A stretch of 64,000 nucleotides of DNA from DAOMFB01 sp963801475 (GTDB lineage: Bacteria; Acidobacteriota; Thermoanaerobaculia; UBA5066). A program made the position numbers and the translations under genes. The stretch spans positions 558,001 to 622,000 of the forward strand of contig CAWDEX010000002.1 of NCBI GenBank assembly GCA_963801475.1, written 5' to 3'. Shown here piece by piece: positions 1 to 8,571 of the stretch. The notes beneath the pieces were generated by a model. It saw only the letters and a program-made list of their open reading frames with translations. It was not told where the DNA came from and ran no database searches. Within the stretch, counting starts at the first letter, position 1. The number at the start of each line of letters is the position of its first letter.

Positions 1-361
1 CGCCGAAGAACAGCGCGCCCGGCACGAGGAGCGTCCGGGGCCGCGGGAAGGCGGCGAGCAGCTCCTTTCCCCACATCGCGAGGGCGAGGAGGAGCGCGAT
101 CGCCGCGAAGGGGAGGATCACCCGGTCGATCGAGATAGGGACGATCTCGCGCGCGCCGAACCGGACGCCGCTGACGGCCGAGAGGAGCCAGCCCGGCAGG
201 GCGGCGAGGACGAGGCCGACCGGCAGGGCGAGCCCCGCGATCACGTCGGTGCGGAGTTGTTCGTCCGTCTCGCCGCGGAAGACACGCGCCACGGCCGCCG
301 CGCCGCCGAGGCCGGCGAAGAGGAGCGCCAGCGCGAAGAGGACGGTCGACACGAGGGTCAC
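1..361 (-). CDS. Partial hydrophobic membrane protein (N-terminal part only)
   Basis: Reading the minus strand from a GTG at 361 gives an open frame of 120 codons that runs off the left edge of the window. It begins with a hydrophobic helix (VLFALALLFAGLGGAAAVA), followed by a short polar loop and at least two more hydrophobic stretches, so it is the start of a multi-spanning inner-membrane protein. No family can be named from this fragment. It is divergent from the FAD oxidoreductase at 406, with 44 bp between the two starts, so both promoters must lie within or next to that gap. Start choice is uncertain because no clear ribosome-binding site precedes the GTG. Confidence 0.55.
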   Translation of the reverse strand, partial: MTLVSTVLFALALLFAGLGGAAAVARVFRGETDEQLRTDVIAGLALPVGLVLAALPGWLLSAVSGVRFGAREIVPISIDRVILPFAAIALLLALAMWGKELLAAFPRPRTLLVPGALFFG

Positions 362-405
362 GGCGGAAGATCAAGGTAGCACACCCCGCCGGTTAAACTG
401 CCTCC

Positions 406-1716
406 GTGACGCGCCCCCGCATCGCGGTCATCGGAGGGGGCCTGGCCGGCCTCGTGGCGGCCGACCGTCTCCTCGGGAGCGGCTTTCCCGTGACCGTCTT
501 CGAGAAGTGGCCCGAGGCGGGGGGGCTCGTCGGGACGCTGACGGTCGGCGGAACGCCTCTCGAGCGCTTCTACCACCACCTCTTCACGACCGACGTCGAC
601 TACCTCGACTTCGCGCGGGAGCTCGGGCTCGAGAAGGAGATCGACTGGCTTCCGTCGAAGATGGGCTTCTACACCGGGGGGCGCCTCTGGGACTTCGGGA
701 CGCCGGCCTCGCTCCTGAAGTTCTCCCCCCTCGGGATCGCGGGACGTCTCCAGCTCGTCCTGTCGACCCTGCGTCTCCGCCACGACCCCGACTGGAGGGC
801 GCTGGAAGGGGAGACGGCCGCCGGGTGGCTGAAGAAGAACGGCTACGGTCGGGTCTACGACGTCGTCTGGGGGCCGCTCCTTCAGCAGAAGTACGGGCGG
901 CACGCCGAGGAGATCGGCCTCGTCTGGCTCTGGGGAAAGATCTTCCTGCGCACCCGCTCGCGCGACAAGTCGGGCCTCGGCGAGCGGCTCGGCTACATGC
1001 GGGGCTCCTTCGGCCGGGCCGTCGCGGCCGTCCTCTCGCGCGTGACGGAGCGCGGGGGCGAGGTGCGGACCGCGCGCCCGGTGAAGATCGTCAAGCGAAC
1101 GGGCGATGGAACGTTCGACGTCGACATTCCCGGCGGGACGGAGCGCTTCGACCTCGTCCTCTCCACCGTCGCCATCCCGGAGCTGCTCAGGATCGCCCCC
1201 GACCTTCCCGAGGAGACGCGGAAGCTCTGGAGCGAGGTCCGGTACACGCATGCCCTCTGTCCCGTCCTCGAGCTGGACCGCTCGTTCCACCGGTACTACT
1301 GGACCAACATTGCCGACGTCACGATGCCCTTCGGCGGCGTCATCGAGCACACCAACTACATCCCGAAGGAGAACTACGGCGGCCGGCACATCCTCTACAT
1401 CTCGGACTACGTCCTGCCGGACGACCCGAAGTGGACGATGCGCGACGAGCAGCTCTGGGGGCTCTACCTGCCGGCACTGGTGCGGCTCAACCCGCGATTC
1501 GAGGCCGACTGGATCCTGAAGAAGACGATCGAGCGGGCCGAGTACGCGCAGCCGATCATCCCGGCGGGCTATTCGCGCATCCTTCCGCCGATCGAGACGC
1601 CTGTCCCGGGCCTCTATTCCGCCTGCATGGCCCAGATCTACCCCGAGGACCGGGGACAGAACTACGCCGTCCGGATCGGACGACAGGCCGCGGAGATCAT
1701 CGCGGCCCGCTCGTGA
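406..1716 (+). CDS. NAD(P)/FAD-dependent oxidoreductase (amine-oxidase/protoporphyrinogen-oxidase-like)
   Basis: A 436-aa protein opening with a Rossmann dinucleotide fold: GGGLAGLVAADRL near residues 10-22 and an acidic residue (VFEK) at the end of the second strand, typical of FAD-binding amine-oxidase/PPOX/UDP-galactopyranose-mutase-like flavoproteins. A C-terminal FAD-contact region (SACMAQIYPEDRGQNYAVRIGR) matches the same superfamily. Proteins of this kind often accompany glycosyltransferases or isoprenoid and cell-surface glycan genes, but no such partner is directly adjacent here. The substrate cannot be read from sequence. It stands alone on its strand between a divergent membrane protein and a convergent small gene. 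Confidence 0.85.
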   Translation: MTRPRIAVIGGGLAGLVAADRLLGSGFPVTVFEKWPEAGGLVGTLTVGGTPLERFYHHLFTTDVDYLDFARELGLEKEIDWLPSKMGFYTGGRLWDFGTPASLLKFSPLGIAGRLQLVLSTLRLRHDPDWRALEGETAAGWLKKNGYGRVYDVVWGPLLQQKYGRHAEEIGLVWLWGKIFLRTRSRDKSGLGERLGYMRGSFGRAVAAVLSRVTERGGEVRTARPVKIVKRTGDGTFDVDIPGGTERFDLVLSTVAIPELLRIAPDLPEETRKLWSEVRYTHALCPVLELDRSFHRYYWTNIADVTMPFGGVIEHTNYIPKENYGGRHILYISDYVLPDDPKWTMRDEQLWGLYLPALVRLNPRFEADWILKKTIERAEYAQPIIPAGYSRILPPIETPVPGLYSACMAQIYPEDRGQNYAVRIGRQAAEIIAARS

Positions 1717-1767
1717 CTCTCGGGGGCGCCGCGAGCCTCCAGCAGATCGCGAAGGCCCGAGAACGAA

Positions 1768-1812
1768 GCCGCCCCGGGTGAGCGGGGCGGCGCCGCACCT
1801 TCGGGGGTGCGG
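1768..1812. terminator. Paired GC-rich hairpins between convergent genes
   Basis: Two adjacent perfect inverted repeats lie between the stop of the FAD oxidoreductase (1716) and the stop of the convergent small gene (1819). The first pairs GCCGCCCC (1768-1775) with GGGGCGGC (1784-1791). The second pairs CCGCACC (1793-1799) with GGTGCGG (1806-1812) around a TTCGGG loop. The location fits a bidirectional terminator, but neither strand shows a T-run, so it is not a canonical intrinsic terminator. Confidence 0.45.
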
Positions 1813-1818
1813 GGAGGC

Positions 1819-2223
1819 TCACTTCTTCACGTCGGCGCTCTCTTCGGACTTCTCTTCCTTGGCCGCGGCGGCCTTCTTGCCCTTTTTCGCCTTCTTCTTT
1901 CCGGCGAAGCGGGCCTCGCCGGGCTGCCAGGCCGGGCCGACCGCGGCTCCGACCTCGTCGGCCGCCTGCTTGAGGCCCGATACGGCCTTCTTGCCGAGGT
2001 GGTTGGCGAGCATCGCGAAGCCGAGGAAGGGGAGGAAGACCACGAAGAGCCCGCCCATCACCGGGGCGCCGAGGAGCATCGCCAGGGTCGGGATCCGCAC
2101 GTAGGTGGTGTCGGCGTCGCCCGGAAGCGTCCCCGTGTCCCCCTTGACGACCTCGATCTCCCAGTTGTTCTGCTTCCAGTAGAAGCCGCCCGGAACCTTG
2201 TCTCCGCCTTCGTGCTGTCTCAT
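1819..2223 (-). CDS. Small membrane protein with Lys/Ala-rich tail
   Basis: A 134-aa protein. I chose the ATG at 2223 because an ideal AGGAGG site precedes it by six bases; an open frame continues upstream but has no such site. The N-terminal ~45 residues are soluble (KQNNWEIEV, RIPTLAM). A long hydrophobic stretch around residues 45-75 (GGLFVVFLPFLGFAML) should form one or two membrane helices. The C-terminus is a highly charged Lys/Ala/Glu tail. No family is recognised. A perfect 8-bp inverted repeat lies 73 bp upstream of the start and may regulate it. Confidence 0.75.
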   Translation of the reverse strand: MRQHEGGDKVPGGFYWKQNNWEIEVVKGDTGTLPGDADTTYVRIPTLAMLLGAPVMGGLFVVFLPFLGFAMLANHLGKKAVSGLKQAADEVGAAVGPAWQPGEARFAGKKKAKKGKKAAAAKEEKSEESADVKK

Positions 2224-2295
2224 GTTCTGCCTCCTGTTTTCGCTCACGTGTGTAAGGTAGGCCTTGGGCGGCGAGCGAACCATCGGGCGGAAGCC

Positions 2296-2319
2296 GGGAA
2301 CTCCCGGGTTTGAGTTCCC
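2296..2319. repeat. Perfect 8-bp inverted repeat upstream of the small membrane gene
   Basis: GGGAACTC (2296-2303) and GAGTTCCC (2312-2319) are exact reverse complements separated by 8 bp. The element lies in the 259-bp gap between the small membrane gene (start 2223) and the stop of the GT-C-like gene (2483). It could be an operator for the gene starting at 2223 or a hairpin at the 3' end of the gene upstream. There is no T-run. Apart from this dyad I see no gene or other element in the gap. Confidence 0.4.
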
Positions 2320-2482
2320 ACTTTCGAAGGAAAAACTCCGGAGAAGTCCGGAAAATAGACCCGACAAGAAGATTGCCCAGCGAAGCCGTTGCACATCAAC
2401 GACTTACATCGAGGCGACAGAAGAGGAACGGCTGCAACGCCAACGCGAACGGCTTTCCCACCCTCCGTTGGCGCCTCATCCC

Positions 2483-3889
2483 TCAGTAATTCGTCAGGAC
2501 CACGCGAAACAACGCGTACAGATTCAGGCCGACGAGAGCGCCGACGACGGTCGTCGCGGCCGCCCCACGTGCCCATGGCGTCACGAGGAAGGCGGGCAGG
2601 TGGTTCTTCAACGGCCTGGCCAGTTCGAGAAAGCCCATCATGAAGAGACAGACGATCGCCGCCAGGACGTGAAACAAATACCTGCCCTGAGGCTGAGACA
2701 CCGTCAGGTTGTATTGAACCAGCGCCGCGAGGCCCAGCAGGACGCTCCCCGAAAGGAGCACGGGCTGCGCCGAGGCCCATTCGCGCAACCGGTGCCGATG
2801 GCGAGAGACGCTCCGGAGGCCTCCCGTGAGAAGACCGGCGATGCTGACGACGAGAAGAACGCACGAAACCTGATAGAAGAGGCGCGGCATTCCGATGTTC
2901 ATGAAGCCGAATCGGCCCACGAAGGACTGTCCGAGCCGCCGCCAGAAGAAATCCCGGAAATAGGGAGAAGACAGCGACTTTCGGTCGATGTTCCACGCGT
3001 AGTTCTGCGGGTTGATGACCTCCTGGCGGCCCAGGAGGTCGCCGTAGAGCAGGACATTGCGCAGATACCACCAGCCGCCGAGGGCGGCGAATGCGGCCGC
3101 GAAGACGCCAAGCGCGGAAACCCGCTCCTTTGGGGTCACGTCGCGCCGCAGCACGGGCAGAAGCACGAGCGGCAACAGGGGAAGAACGGTGGCCTTGACG
3201 AGGACGGCCAGTCCCATCAGGACTCCCAGGACCAGATAGTCCCGGGAGAGATGCGCGGAATCAACGGTCACCAGCCGGTAGATGAACAGGGACCCGAGAG
3301 CAAAGCCCATCACGTCGTTGGAAACGCTGGTGGTGATGAAGGTGAACTGCGGCAGGGTCGCGACGAGAGCGCCCGTGAGAACCGGCAGCCAGACGGACGG
3401 CTGAAGCACCCGTGCGGCTGTCTTGTAGATGCAAACGAGGGCGAGGGCGCCCAGGCTGAGCGAAAAGAGCCGGACGAGGAGCACGTCGTACGAAAACAGG
3501 CCCGGCGAGTCGAGAAACCGCTCGGGATGAAGAAAGAACTCCCGTCCGGGCTTTGGCGGCGGTATGACCCTCTTCTCCCAGACGTGCAGGTCGGTTTCCG
3601 GCACACCCGAAAGCAGCGACGCGCGATAGAGCAGGGCTCCGAACGCGTAGTACAGCGGGGGCTGCTGGGTTTCCGGCTCGAGGAAAGGAAACGTCTCCTT
3701 TCCCTGCGTCGGAATCCTCCACTCTTCCGACATGAACTGCACGTAGGCGAAATGGTGGATCTCGTCGGGCTTCTCGAAGACGGGGATCAGCGCCGTCCAG
3801 AGAATGCCGAGGCCCAGGTAGATGAAGACGACCGCGACGAGGCCGTAAAGCCCGTGACGGGAATCAGGCGAGCCCGCCAAAGGGGACAT
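2483..3889 (-). CDS. Multi-spanning GT-C/ArnT-like membrane protein (DUF2142-like)
   Basis: A 468-aa integral membrane protein. The first helix is near residues 14-35, followed by a large extracytoplasmic loop with an acidic motif (FEKPDEIHHFAYVQF) and QQPPLYYAFGALLYR. This arrangement, with an early Asp/Glu loop then a PPLYY segment, is typical of GT-C fold polyprenyl-phosphate-dependent glycosyltransferases and the related DUF2142 family. About ten further hydrophobic helices follow. The ATG at 3889 lies 5 bp after the glycogen phosphorylase stop, so the two genes are probably co-transcribed. A lipid-linked sugar transferase is the likely role; donor and acceptor are unknown. Confidence 0.7.
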   Translation of the reverse strand: MSPLAGSPDSRHGLYGLVAVVFIYLGLGILWTALIPVFEKPDEIHHFAYVQFMSEEWRIPTQGKETFPFLEPETQQPPLYYAFGALLYRASLLSGVPETDLHVWEKRVIPPPKPGREFFLHPERFLDSPGLFSYDVLLVRLFSLSLGALALVCIYKTAARVLQPSVWLPVLTGALVATLPQFTFITTSVSNDVMGFALGSLFIYRLVTVDSAHLSRDYLVLGVLMGLAVLVKATVLPLLPLVLLPVLRRDVTPKERVSALGVFAAAFAALGGWWYLRNVLLYGDLLGRQEVINPQNYAWNIDRKSLSSPYFRDFFWRRLGQSFVGRFGFMNIGMPRLFYQVSCVLLVVSIAGLLTGGLRSVSRHRHRLREWASAQPVLLSGSVLLGLAALVQYNLTVSQPQGRYLFHVLAAIVCLFMMGFLELARPLKNHLPAFLVTPWARGAAATTVVGALVGLNLYALFRVVLTNY

Positions 3890-3894
3890 CCCGC

Positions 3895-6384
3895 TCACGT
3901 CATCGGCGCGAGCTTCACCGGCGTCGTGTGCCAGACCTCGCGGACGTAGTCGCGGATCGACCGGTCCGAGCTGAAGCGCCCCATCCGGGCGACGTTCAGG
4001 ATGGAGGAGCTCGTCCAGCGGTCGACATCGCGAAAGGCCTGCGAGGCGCGTTCCTGGCACTCCACGTAGGCGCGAAAATCGGCCAGGACGAGGAAGGGAT
4101 CCTGCTCCAGCAGCGAACGGACGAAGGGGCGGAACAGGTCCGGCTCTGACGGCGTGAAGTGGCCGGACTCGATGAGCCAGAGGACGTCGGCCAGCTCCCG
4201 GTCCGACTCCACGAAGCTGCGCGGGTGATAGCCGCGGCGCACCAGGTCCTCCACCCCGGCCGCAGTCAGCCCGAACAGGAAGAAGTTCTCCTCGCCGACC
4301 GCCTCGCGTATCTCCACGTTCGCGCCGTCGAGCGTCCCGATCGTGAGGGCGCCGTTCATGGCGAACTTCATGTTCCCCGTGCCGGAGGCCTCTTTCCCCG
4401 CGGTGGAGATCTGCTCCGACAGGTCCACCGCCGGGTAGATCCGCTGGGCGTTCTTCACGTTGAAGTCGGGGACGAAGACGACGGCGAGAAGCTCCCGGGC
4501 GACCGGATGTCGCTCGACGGTCTCGCCGACGGCCGTGGCGAGGCGGATGATCAGCTTCGCCGCCCGGTAGGCGGGCGCTGCCTTCCCCGCGAAGAGGACC
4601 GTCCGCGGCGTAATGCCGATCATCTTCCCGCGGAGGACGCGCTGGTAGAGCCAGACGACGTGCAGCAGATTCAACTGCTGCCGCTTGTACTCGTGGATCC
4701 GCTTGCACTGCGCGTCGAAGAGCGTCTGCGGATCCACGCGGCGCCCCATCGTGTCGCGGATCCACTCCGCGAGCCGCTCCTTGTTGGCCTGCTTCACGGC
4801 GCGCCAGCGCTCCCGGAATCCCGCGTCGGCGACGAACCTCTCGAGCCCGGCCAGGCGGTCGAGGTCGGTGAGCCAGCCGTCGCCGACCGCCCCGGTGATC
4901 AGCGACGAGAGGCGCGGGTTCGACTGGCCGATGAACCGCCGCGGCGTCACGCCGTTCGTGACGTTCGTGAAACGCTCGGGCCACAGCTCGGCGAAGTCCG
5001 AAAGGACGGTCTCGGAGAGGAGCCGCGAGTGCAGCGCCGCGACGCCGTTCACCTTCTGGCTGGCCACGGTGGCCAGGTTCGCCATCCGGACGCTCTTCTC
5101 GCCCGCCTCGTCGATGAGGCTCAGGCGCGAGAGCCGCCCGTCGTCGCCGGGGAAGCGCTTCCGCGCCTCGTCCAGGAAACGGCGGTTGATCTCGTAGACG
5201 ATCTCGAGGTGCCGGGGGAGGAGGCGGCCGAAGAGCGGCAGGGGCCACGTCTCGAGCGCCTCGGGCAGCAGCGTGTGGTTCGTGTAGTTGAACGAACGCG
5301 ACGTGATGCGCCACGCGTCGTCCCATCCGAGGCCGTGCTCGTCCATCAGGAGCCGCATCAGCTCGGGCACCGCGAGCGCCGGGTGCGTGTCGTTCAGCTG
5401 GATCGCGAACTTGTCGGCGAACCGGTCGATGGTTCCCTTCTGGAGCAGGATGCGGATGCAGTCCTGAAGGGCGCAGGAGACGAAGAAGTACTCCTGCGAA
5501 AGGCGCAGCTCCTTGCCCGCGGTGGAGGCGTCGTTCGGGTAGAGGACCTTGGTGATGTTCTCGCTTCGGATCTTCTCGTCCACCGCGCGCCAGTACTCGC
5601 CGACCTGGAACGCATCGAGGTCGAACTCCTCCGGCGCGACGGCCGCCCAGAGGCGGAGGAAGTTCGTCGTCACCGTGCCGTAGCCCACGACGGGGGTGTC
5701 GTAGGGGACGCCGCGCACGACGCGTTCGGGCGTCCACTTCACGTGGCGGCGGCCGGCCGACTCCACCACGGTCTCGGTCCGTCCGCCGAAACCGACCGTG
5801 TGCTCGACCTCGAACCGGCGGACCTCCCACGGGTTGCCGAAGCGGAGCCACCGGTCGGTTCGCTCGGCCTGCCAGCCCCCGACGATCTCCTGGTCGAAGA
5901 TGCCGAACTCGTAGCGGATGCCGTGGCCGATGGCCGGGACGTCCAGCGTTGCCAGCGAGTCCATGAAACAGGCGGCGAGACGCCCCAGGCCGCCGTTGCC
6001 GAGGCCGGGCTCCTCCTCGTGCTCGGTCAGCTCGTCGAGGGAGAGGCCGAGCGACTCCATGGCCTTCCGAGCCGCACCCTCGATCCCGAGGTTGAAGAGG
6101 TTGTTTGCGAGCTGAGGCCCCATCAGGTACTCGGCCGAGAGGTAGATGACGGTCCGGTGCCCCTCCTCGAGGTAGGTGCGCGCCGAACGGATCCACCGGT
6201 GAAAGATCCGGTCGCGCACGGCGCGGGCGAGCGCGAGGTAGTGGTCGTTCCGGGTCGCGATGCCCGGGAACTTGGCGACCTCGAAGAAGAGCTTCTCGAT
6301 GAACGACTTCCGGATCGCCGCGGCGTCGGTGCCCAGCACCACGTCGTCCGCGTCGACGTCTCTGGCCTGGCGACTTGAGAGCAT
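3895..6384 (-). CDS. glgP: Alpha-glucan (glycogen/starch/maltodextrin) phosphorylase
   Basis: An 829-aa protein of normal length for GT35 phosphorylases, which release glucose-1-phosphate from alpha-1,4-glucans using pyridoxal phosphate. Diagnostic segments are present: YLSAEYLMGPQLANNL, EEPGLGNGGLGRLAACFMDS, the ligand-loop region around QLNDTHPALAVPEL, and the PLP site EASGTGNMKFAMNGALTIGT with the Schiff-base lysine at residue 673. Nothing is truncated. It is followed after 5 bp by the GT-C-like membrane gene, and preceded by the isoprenyl transferase gene across a 51-bp gap. The protein is cytoplasmic and acts in glycogen breakdown. Confidence 0.96.
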   Translation of the reverse strand: MLSSRQARDVDADDVVLGTDAAAIRKSFIEKLFFEVAKFPGIATRNDHYLALARAVRDRIFHRWIRSARTYLEEGHRTVIYLSAEYLMGPQLANNLFNLGIEGAARKAMESLGLSLDELTEHEEEPGLGNGGLGRLAACFMDSLATLDVPAIGHGIRYEFGIFDQEIVGGWQAERTDRWLRFGNPWEVRRFEVEHTVGFGGRTETVVESAGRRHVKWTPERVVRGVPYDTPVVGYGTVTTNFLRLWAAVAPEEFDLDAFQVGEYWRAVDEKIRSENITKVLYPNDASTAGKELRLSQEYFFVSCALQDCIRILLQKGTIDRFADKFAIQLNDTHPALAVPELMRLLMDEHGLGWDDAWRITSRSFNYTNHTLLPEALETWPLPLFGRLLPRHLEIVYEINRRFLDEARKRFPGDDGRLSRLSLIDEAGEKSVRMANLATVASQKVNGVAALHSRLLSETVLSDFAELWPERFTNVTNGVTPRRFIGQSNPRLSSLITGAVGDGWLTDLDRLAGLERFVADAGFRERWRAVKQANKERLAEWIRDTMGRRVDPQTLFDAQCKRIHEYKRQQLNLLHVVWLYQRVLRGKMIGITPRTVLFAGKAAPAYRAAKLIIRLATAVGETVERHPVARELLAVVFVPDFNVKNAQRIYPAVDLSEQISTAGKEASGTGNMKFAMNGALTIGTLDGANVEIREAVGEENFFLFGLTAAGVEDLVRRGYHPRSFVESDRELADVLWLIESGHFTPSEPDLFRPFVRSLLEQDPFLVLADFRAYVECQERASQAFRDVDRWTSSSILNVARMGRFSSDRSIRDYVREVWHTTPVKLAPMT

Positions 6385-6435
6385 GGCGAATCATAGGACG
6401 GCTGATCGGCGTCGGGGGCTCGTTGGACACGACCG

Positions 6436-7200
6436 CTACCGGGCGACGACGTGGCTTGTGACCGGCGGCTCCTTCGCGGCGACCAAGCCCCCGAACCGGC
6501 GTGTGCGCGCCCGGTACGCGGCGATCGCCTCGGCCAGATCGGCCGGCGAGAAATCGGGCCATCGAACGCTCGTGAACCAGAGCTCCGCGTAGGCGCTCTC
6601 CCACAGCAGGTAGTCGCTCAACCGCATCTCGCCTCCGGTGCGGACAACGAGGTCCACGTCGGGAACCGCGGCCGGTTCGCCCCGCCCCGACCGGAGCCGG
6701 TGGGAGAACTCCTCGCGGGAGCAGGTGCGCATTGTCACGGCACGCTCGACGGCTGCCCAGATCGCGTCGCGGGCCGAGTAGTCGATCGCCAGCCGCAGGT
6801 GGAGGCGCGACCCCAAGAGCGTCCGTTGCTCGACCGCCTCGATCCGCGCCCGGAGCCGCGGCGCCAGACGGTCTCGCCGGCCGATCAGCGTCAGGCGCAC
6901 GCCGTCCCGGGCGCACCGGGGCGCCTCGAGCCGGAGGTACTCCTCGAGCAGATGCATGAGAGCGGCGACCTCGCCAGCCGGGCGCCTCCAGTTGTCCGCC
7001 GAGAAGGCGTACAGGGTGAGAATCCCGATTCCCAGACGGGGCGCGGCGGTGGCGATGTCCCTCACGGTGCGCACCCCCCGGCGGTGCCCCTCGGTGCGCG
7101 GGAGCCCCCGGGCCTCGGCCCAGCGCCCGTTCCCGTCCATGATGACGGCCACGTGAAGACCCGGCGCGGGCGGGCCGACGGGAGGGACGGCGCCGCTCAT
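6436..7200 (-). CDS. uppS: Isoprenyl transferase (undecaprenyl diphosphate synthase family)
   Basis: A 254-aa cis-prenyltransferase that condenses isopentenyl diphosphate onto farnesyl diphosphate to make the lipid carrier for cell-wall and surface glycans. The catalytic motif HVAVIMDGNGRWAEARGLPR carries Asp22, followed by EGHRRG and LTLYAFSADNWRRP. The C-terminal signature VVRTGGEMRLSDYLLWESAY and the WPDF segment are intact. The ATG at 7200 overlaps the stop of the CreD-like gene in an ATGA, so the two are translationally coupled. Internal variation (RTGGEMRLSDY instead of RTSGEQRLSNF) is minor. This may be a second UppS copy, since housekeeping copies usually sit with cdsA and dxr. Confidence 0.93.
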   Translation of the reverse strand: MSGAVPPVGPPAPGLHVAVIMDGNGRWAEARGLPRTEGHRRGVRTVRDIATAAPRLGIGILTLYAFSADNWRRPAGEVAALMHLLEEYLRLEAPRCARDGVRLTLIGRRDRLAPRLRARIEAVEQRTLLGSRLHLRLAIDYSARDAIWAAVERAVTMRTCSREEFSHRLRSGRGEPAAVPDVDLVVRTGGEMRLSDYLLWESAYAELWFTSVRWPDFSPADLAEAIAAYRARTRRFGGLVAAKEPPVTSHVVAR

Positions 7201-8456
7201 CGGGTGGCCTCCGCGGGCCGGGTGAACACCCCGCCCCAGTCCACCCGCGCCGTGGTCTGCATCAGGACGAAGAGCGTCGCGACGGCGCCGAGGGTCACCG
7301 TGAGCCCGGCAAAGCCCTCGAAGAAGAACGCGTAGCTGAAGAGCACCAGGAAGACGAGTTGAGCGAGACCCGCCTGGAGGAAAGCGAACCGAGTCTCCGC
7401 CACGATCCGGAGGTACGAGGTCACGAGGCCCACGCTCACCAGCGCCGCGAGGACGAACGCCAGGTGTATCGACACGTGATCGGCCAGGTAGGCGAGAAGC
7501 AGGTGAAACGAGAAGAAGGCCGCCGACAGGAACCCGTAGTGAACGGGGTGAAGGCTGTGATCGCGCCGCGCGCCCCGGATCACCATCACTGCGAGGAAGA
7601 AGAGGAGCGAGACCGGGGCGAAGTAGGTGATGCGTGCCACCAACGGACCGGGGTTGATCGGGGCGGGCAGGTCCATCCCGATGCGCTGGCCGGTGACCAG
7701 GCTCGCGAAGCACCACGTCAGCTCCCAGCCGTCTGGCCGGGGCTTTCGGCCGGTCGGCGGGAGGGTTCCGGCCGGGAAGTCGATGGCGGCAAAGTCGGTG
7801 CGCATGACGAGCGTGAAATCCTTCACCTGGGCCCCGTCTTCCTTCGCGAAGGCGTACAGCCAGTCGCCCAGCCCCCGCGAGGCGTAGGCCAGGGTGACCA
7901 CCGCTTCGCCGCGGGGCGCGACGTCGGTCCGCACGGTCACTCCCCGAGACAGCTCACCCGACGGCTCGCCCTGTACGCCATTCACCGCGAACACGAACCC
8001 GTCGTACACCGCGTCGGCCGAGGGGAAAGTGAAGTGCGTGACGAGCGTCCTCTCCACGTCGTCCGGGTTGCGCACCCGGTAGGTCGCGCGGACGCGGACG
8101 CCGTAGGTGTCGTACCAGAGCAGGCCCTTCTGGCGCGGCTCGTGTGCCAGGTCGACCTCCACGCGGCTCGAGTCGAGGACCAACGGGGCGCACCAGACCG
8201 CAGTCTTCGGGGCCGGCCGTATGGCACCCTCCTCTTCTTTCTGGGACTTGACGGTGTCCTGGGTTGGACCCGGGCGCTCGACCCGGACGGTGGGCGCGGC
8301 CTGGACGTGCCGTCCTCCCCAGAGCCGGGCGACCTCCTTCCCGAGGCGGCCGTCGAACGCCCCCGAGCGGGCAACGACCGAGGTGCCGAGAACGAACCAG
8401 GCAACGGCGGCCCCAAGGTAGATCACGAAGATGGCCGCGAGGCGTCCGACGGTCAT
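7197..8456 (-). CDS. creD: CreD-like inner membrane protein
   Basis: A 419-aa protein with one N-terminal membrane helix (residues ~8-28), a large extracytoplasmic beta-rich region to about residue 275, and a C-terminal bundle of about six helices. The C-terminal pattern (RDHSLHPVHYGFLSAAFFSF, then LAYLADHVSIHLAFVLAAL) resembles E. coli CreD, an inner membrane protein of the Cre/Blr regulon linked to envelope stress. The start is supported by AGGAGG nine bases upstream. The N-terminal half is diverged from classical CreD, so function is uncertain. The stop overlaps the uppS start (ATGA), tying it to cell-wall lipid-carrier synthesis. Confidence 0.7.
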   Translation of the reverse strand: MTVGRLAAIFVIYLGAAVAWFVLGTSVVARSGAFDGRLGKEVARLWGGRHVQAAPTVRVERPGPTQDTVKSQKEEEGAIRPAPKTAVWCAPLVLDSSRVEVDLAHEPRQKGLLWYDTYGVRVRATYRVRNPDDVERTLVTHFTFPSADAVYDGFVFAVNGVQGEPSGELSRGVTVRTDVAPRGEAVVTLAYASRGLGDWLYAFAKEDGAQVKDFTLVMRTDFAAIDFPAGTLPPTGRKPRPDGWELTWCFASLVTGQRIGMDLPAPINPGPLVARITYFAPVSLLFFLAVMVIRGARRDHSLHPVHYGFLSAAFFSFHLLLAYLADHVSIHLAFVLAALVSVGLVTSYLRIVAETRFAFLQAGLAQLVFLVLFSYAFFFEGFAGLTVTLGAVATLFVLMQTTARVDWGGVFTRPAEATR

Positions 8457-8571
8457 GGCGGGTCCCTCCTGTCTCTGCCCAAGATCGGCGTCATGCCGCC
8501 CGACGACATGAGCGGTTCGTGAGGGAACCCTGAGATTTGCCTGAGATCTGCTCTTCCGGCCTCTTTCAGGG

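Noticed and set aside
2290..2330. tRNA-like 3' end or attachment site
   Set aside because: GGGTTTGAGTTCCC looks slightly like a T-arm, but no cloverleaf can be drawn around it and no integrase or direct repeat is nearby.
2483..6916. A 1477-codon open frame on the minus strand spanning three genes
   Set aside because: It only becomes the GT-C-like protein after 3889; the rest is an Arg/Pro-rich frame overprinting glgP and uppS, an effect of high GC content.
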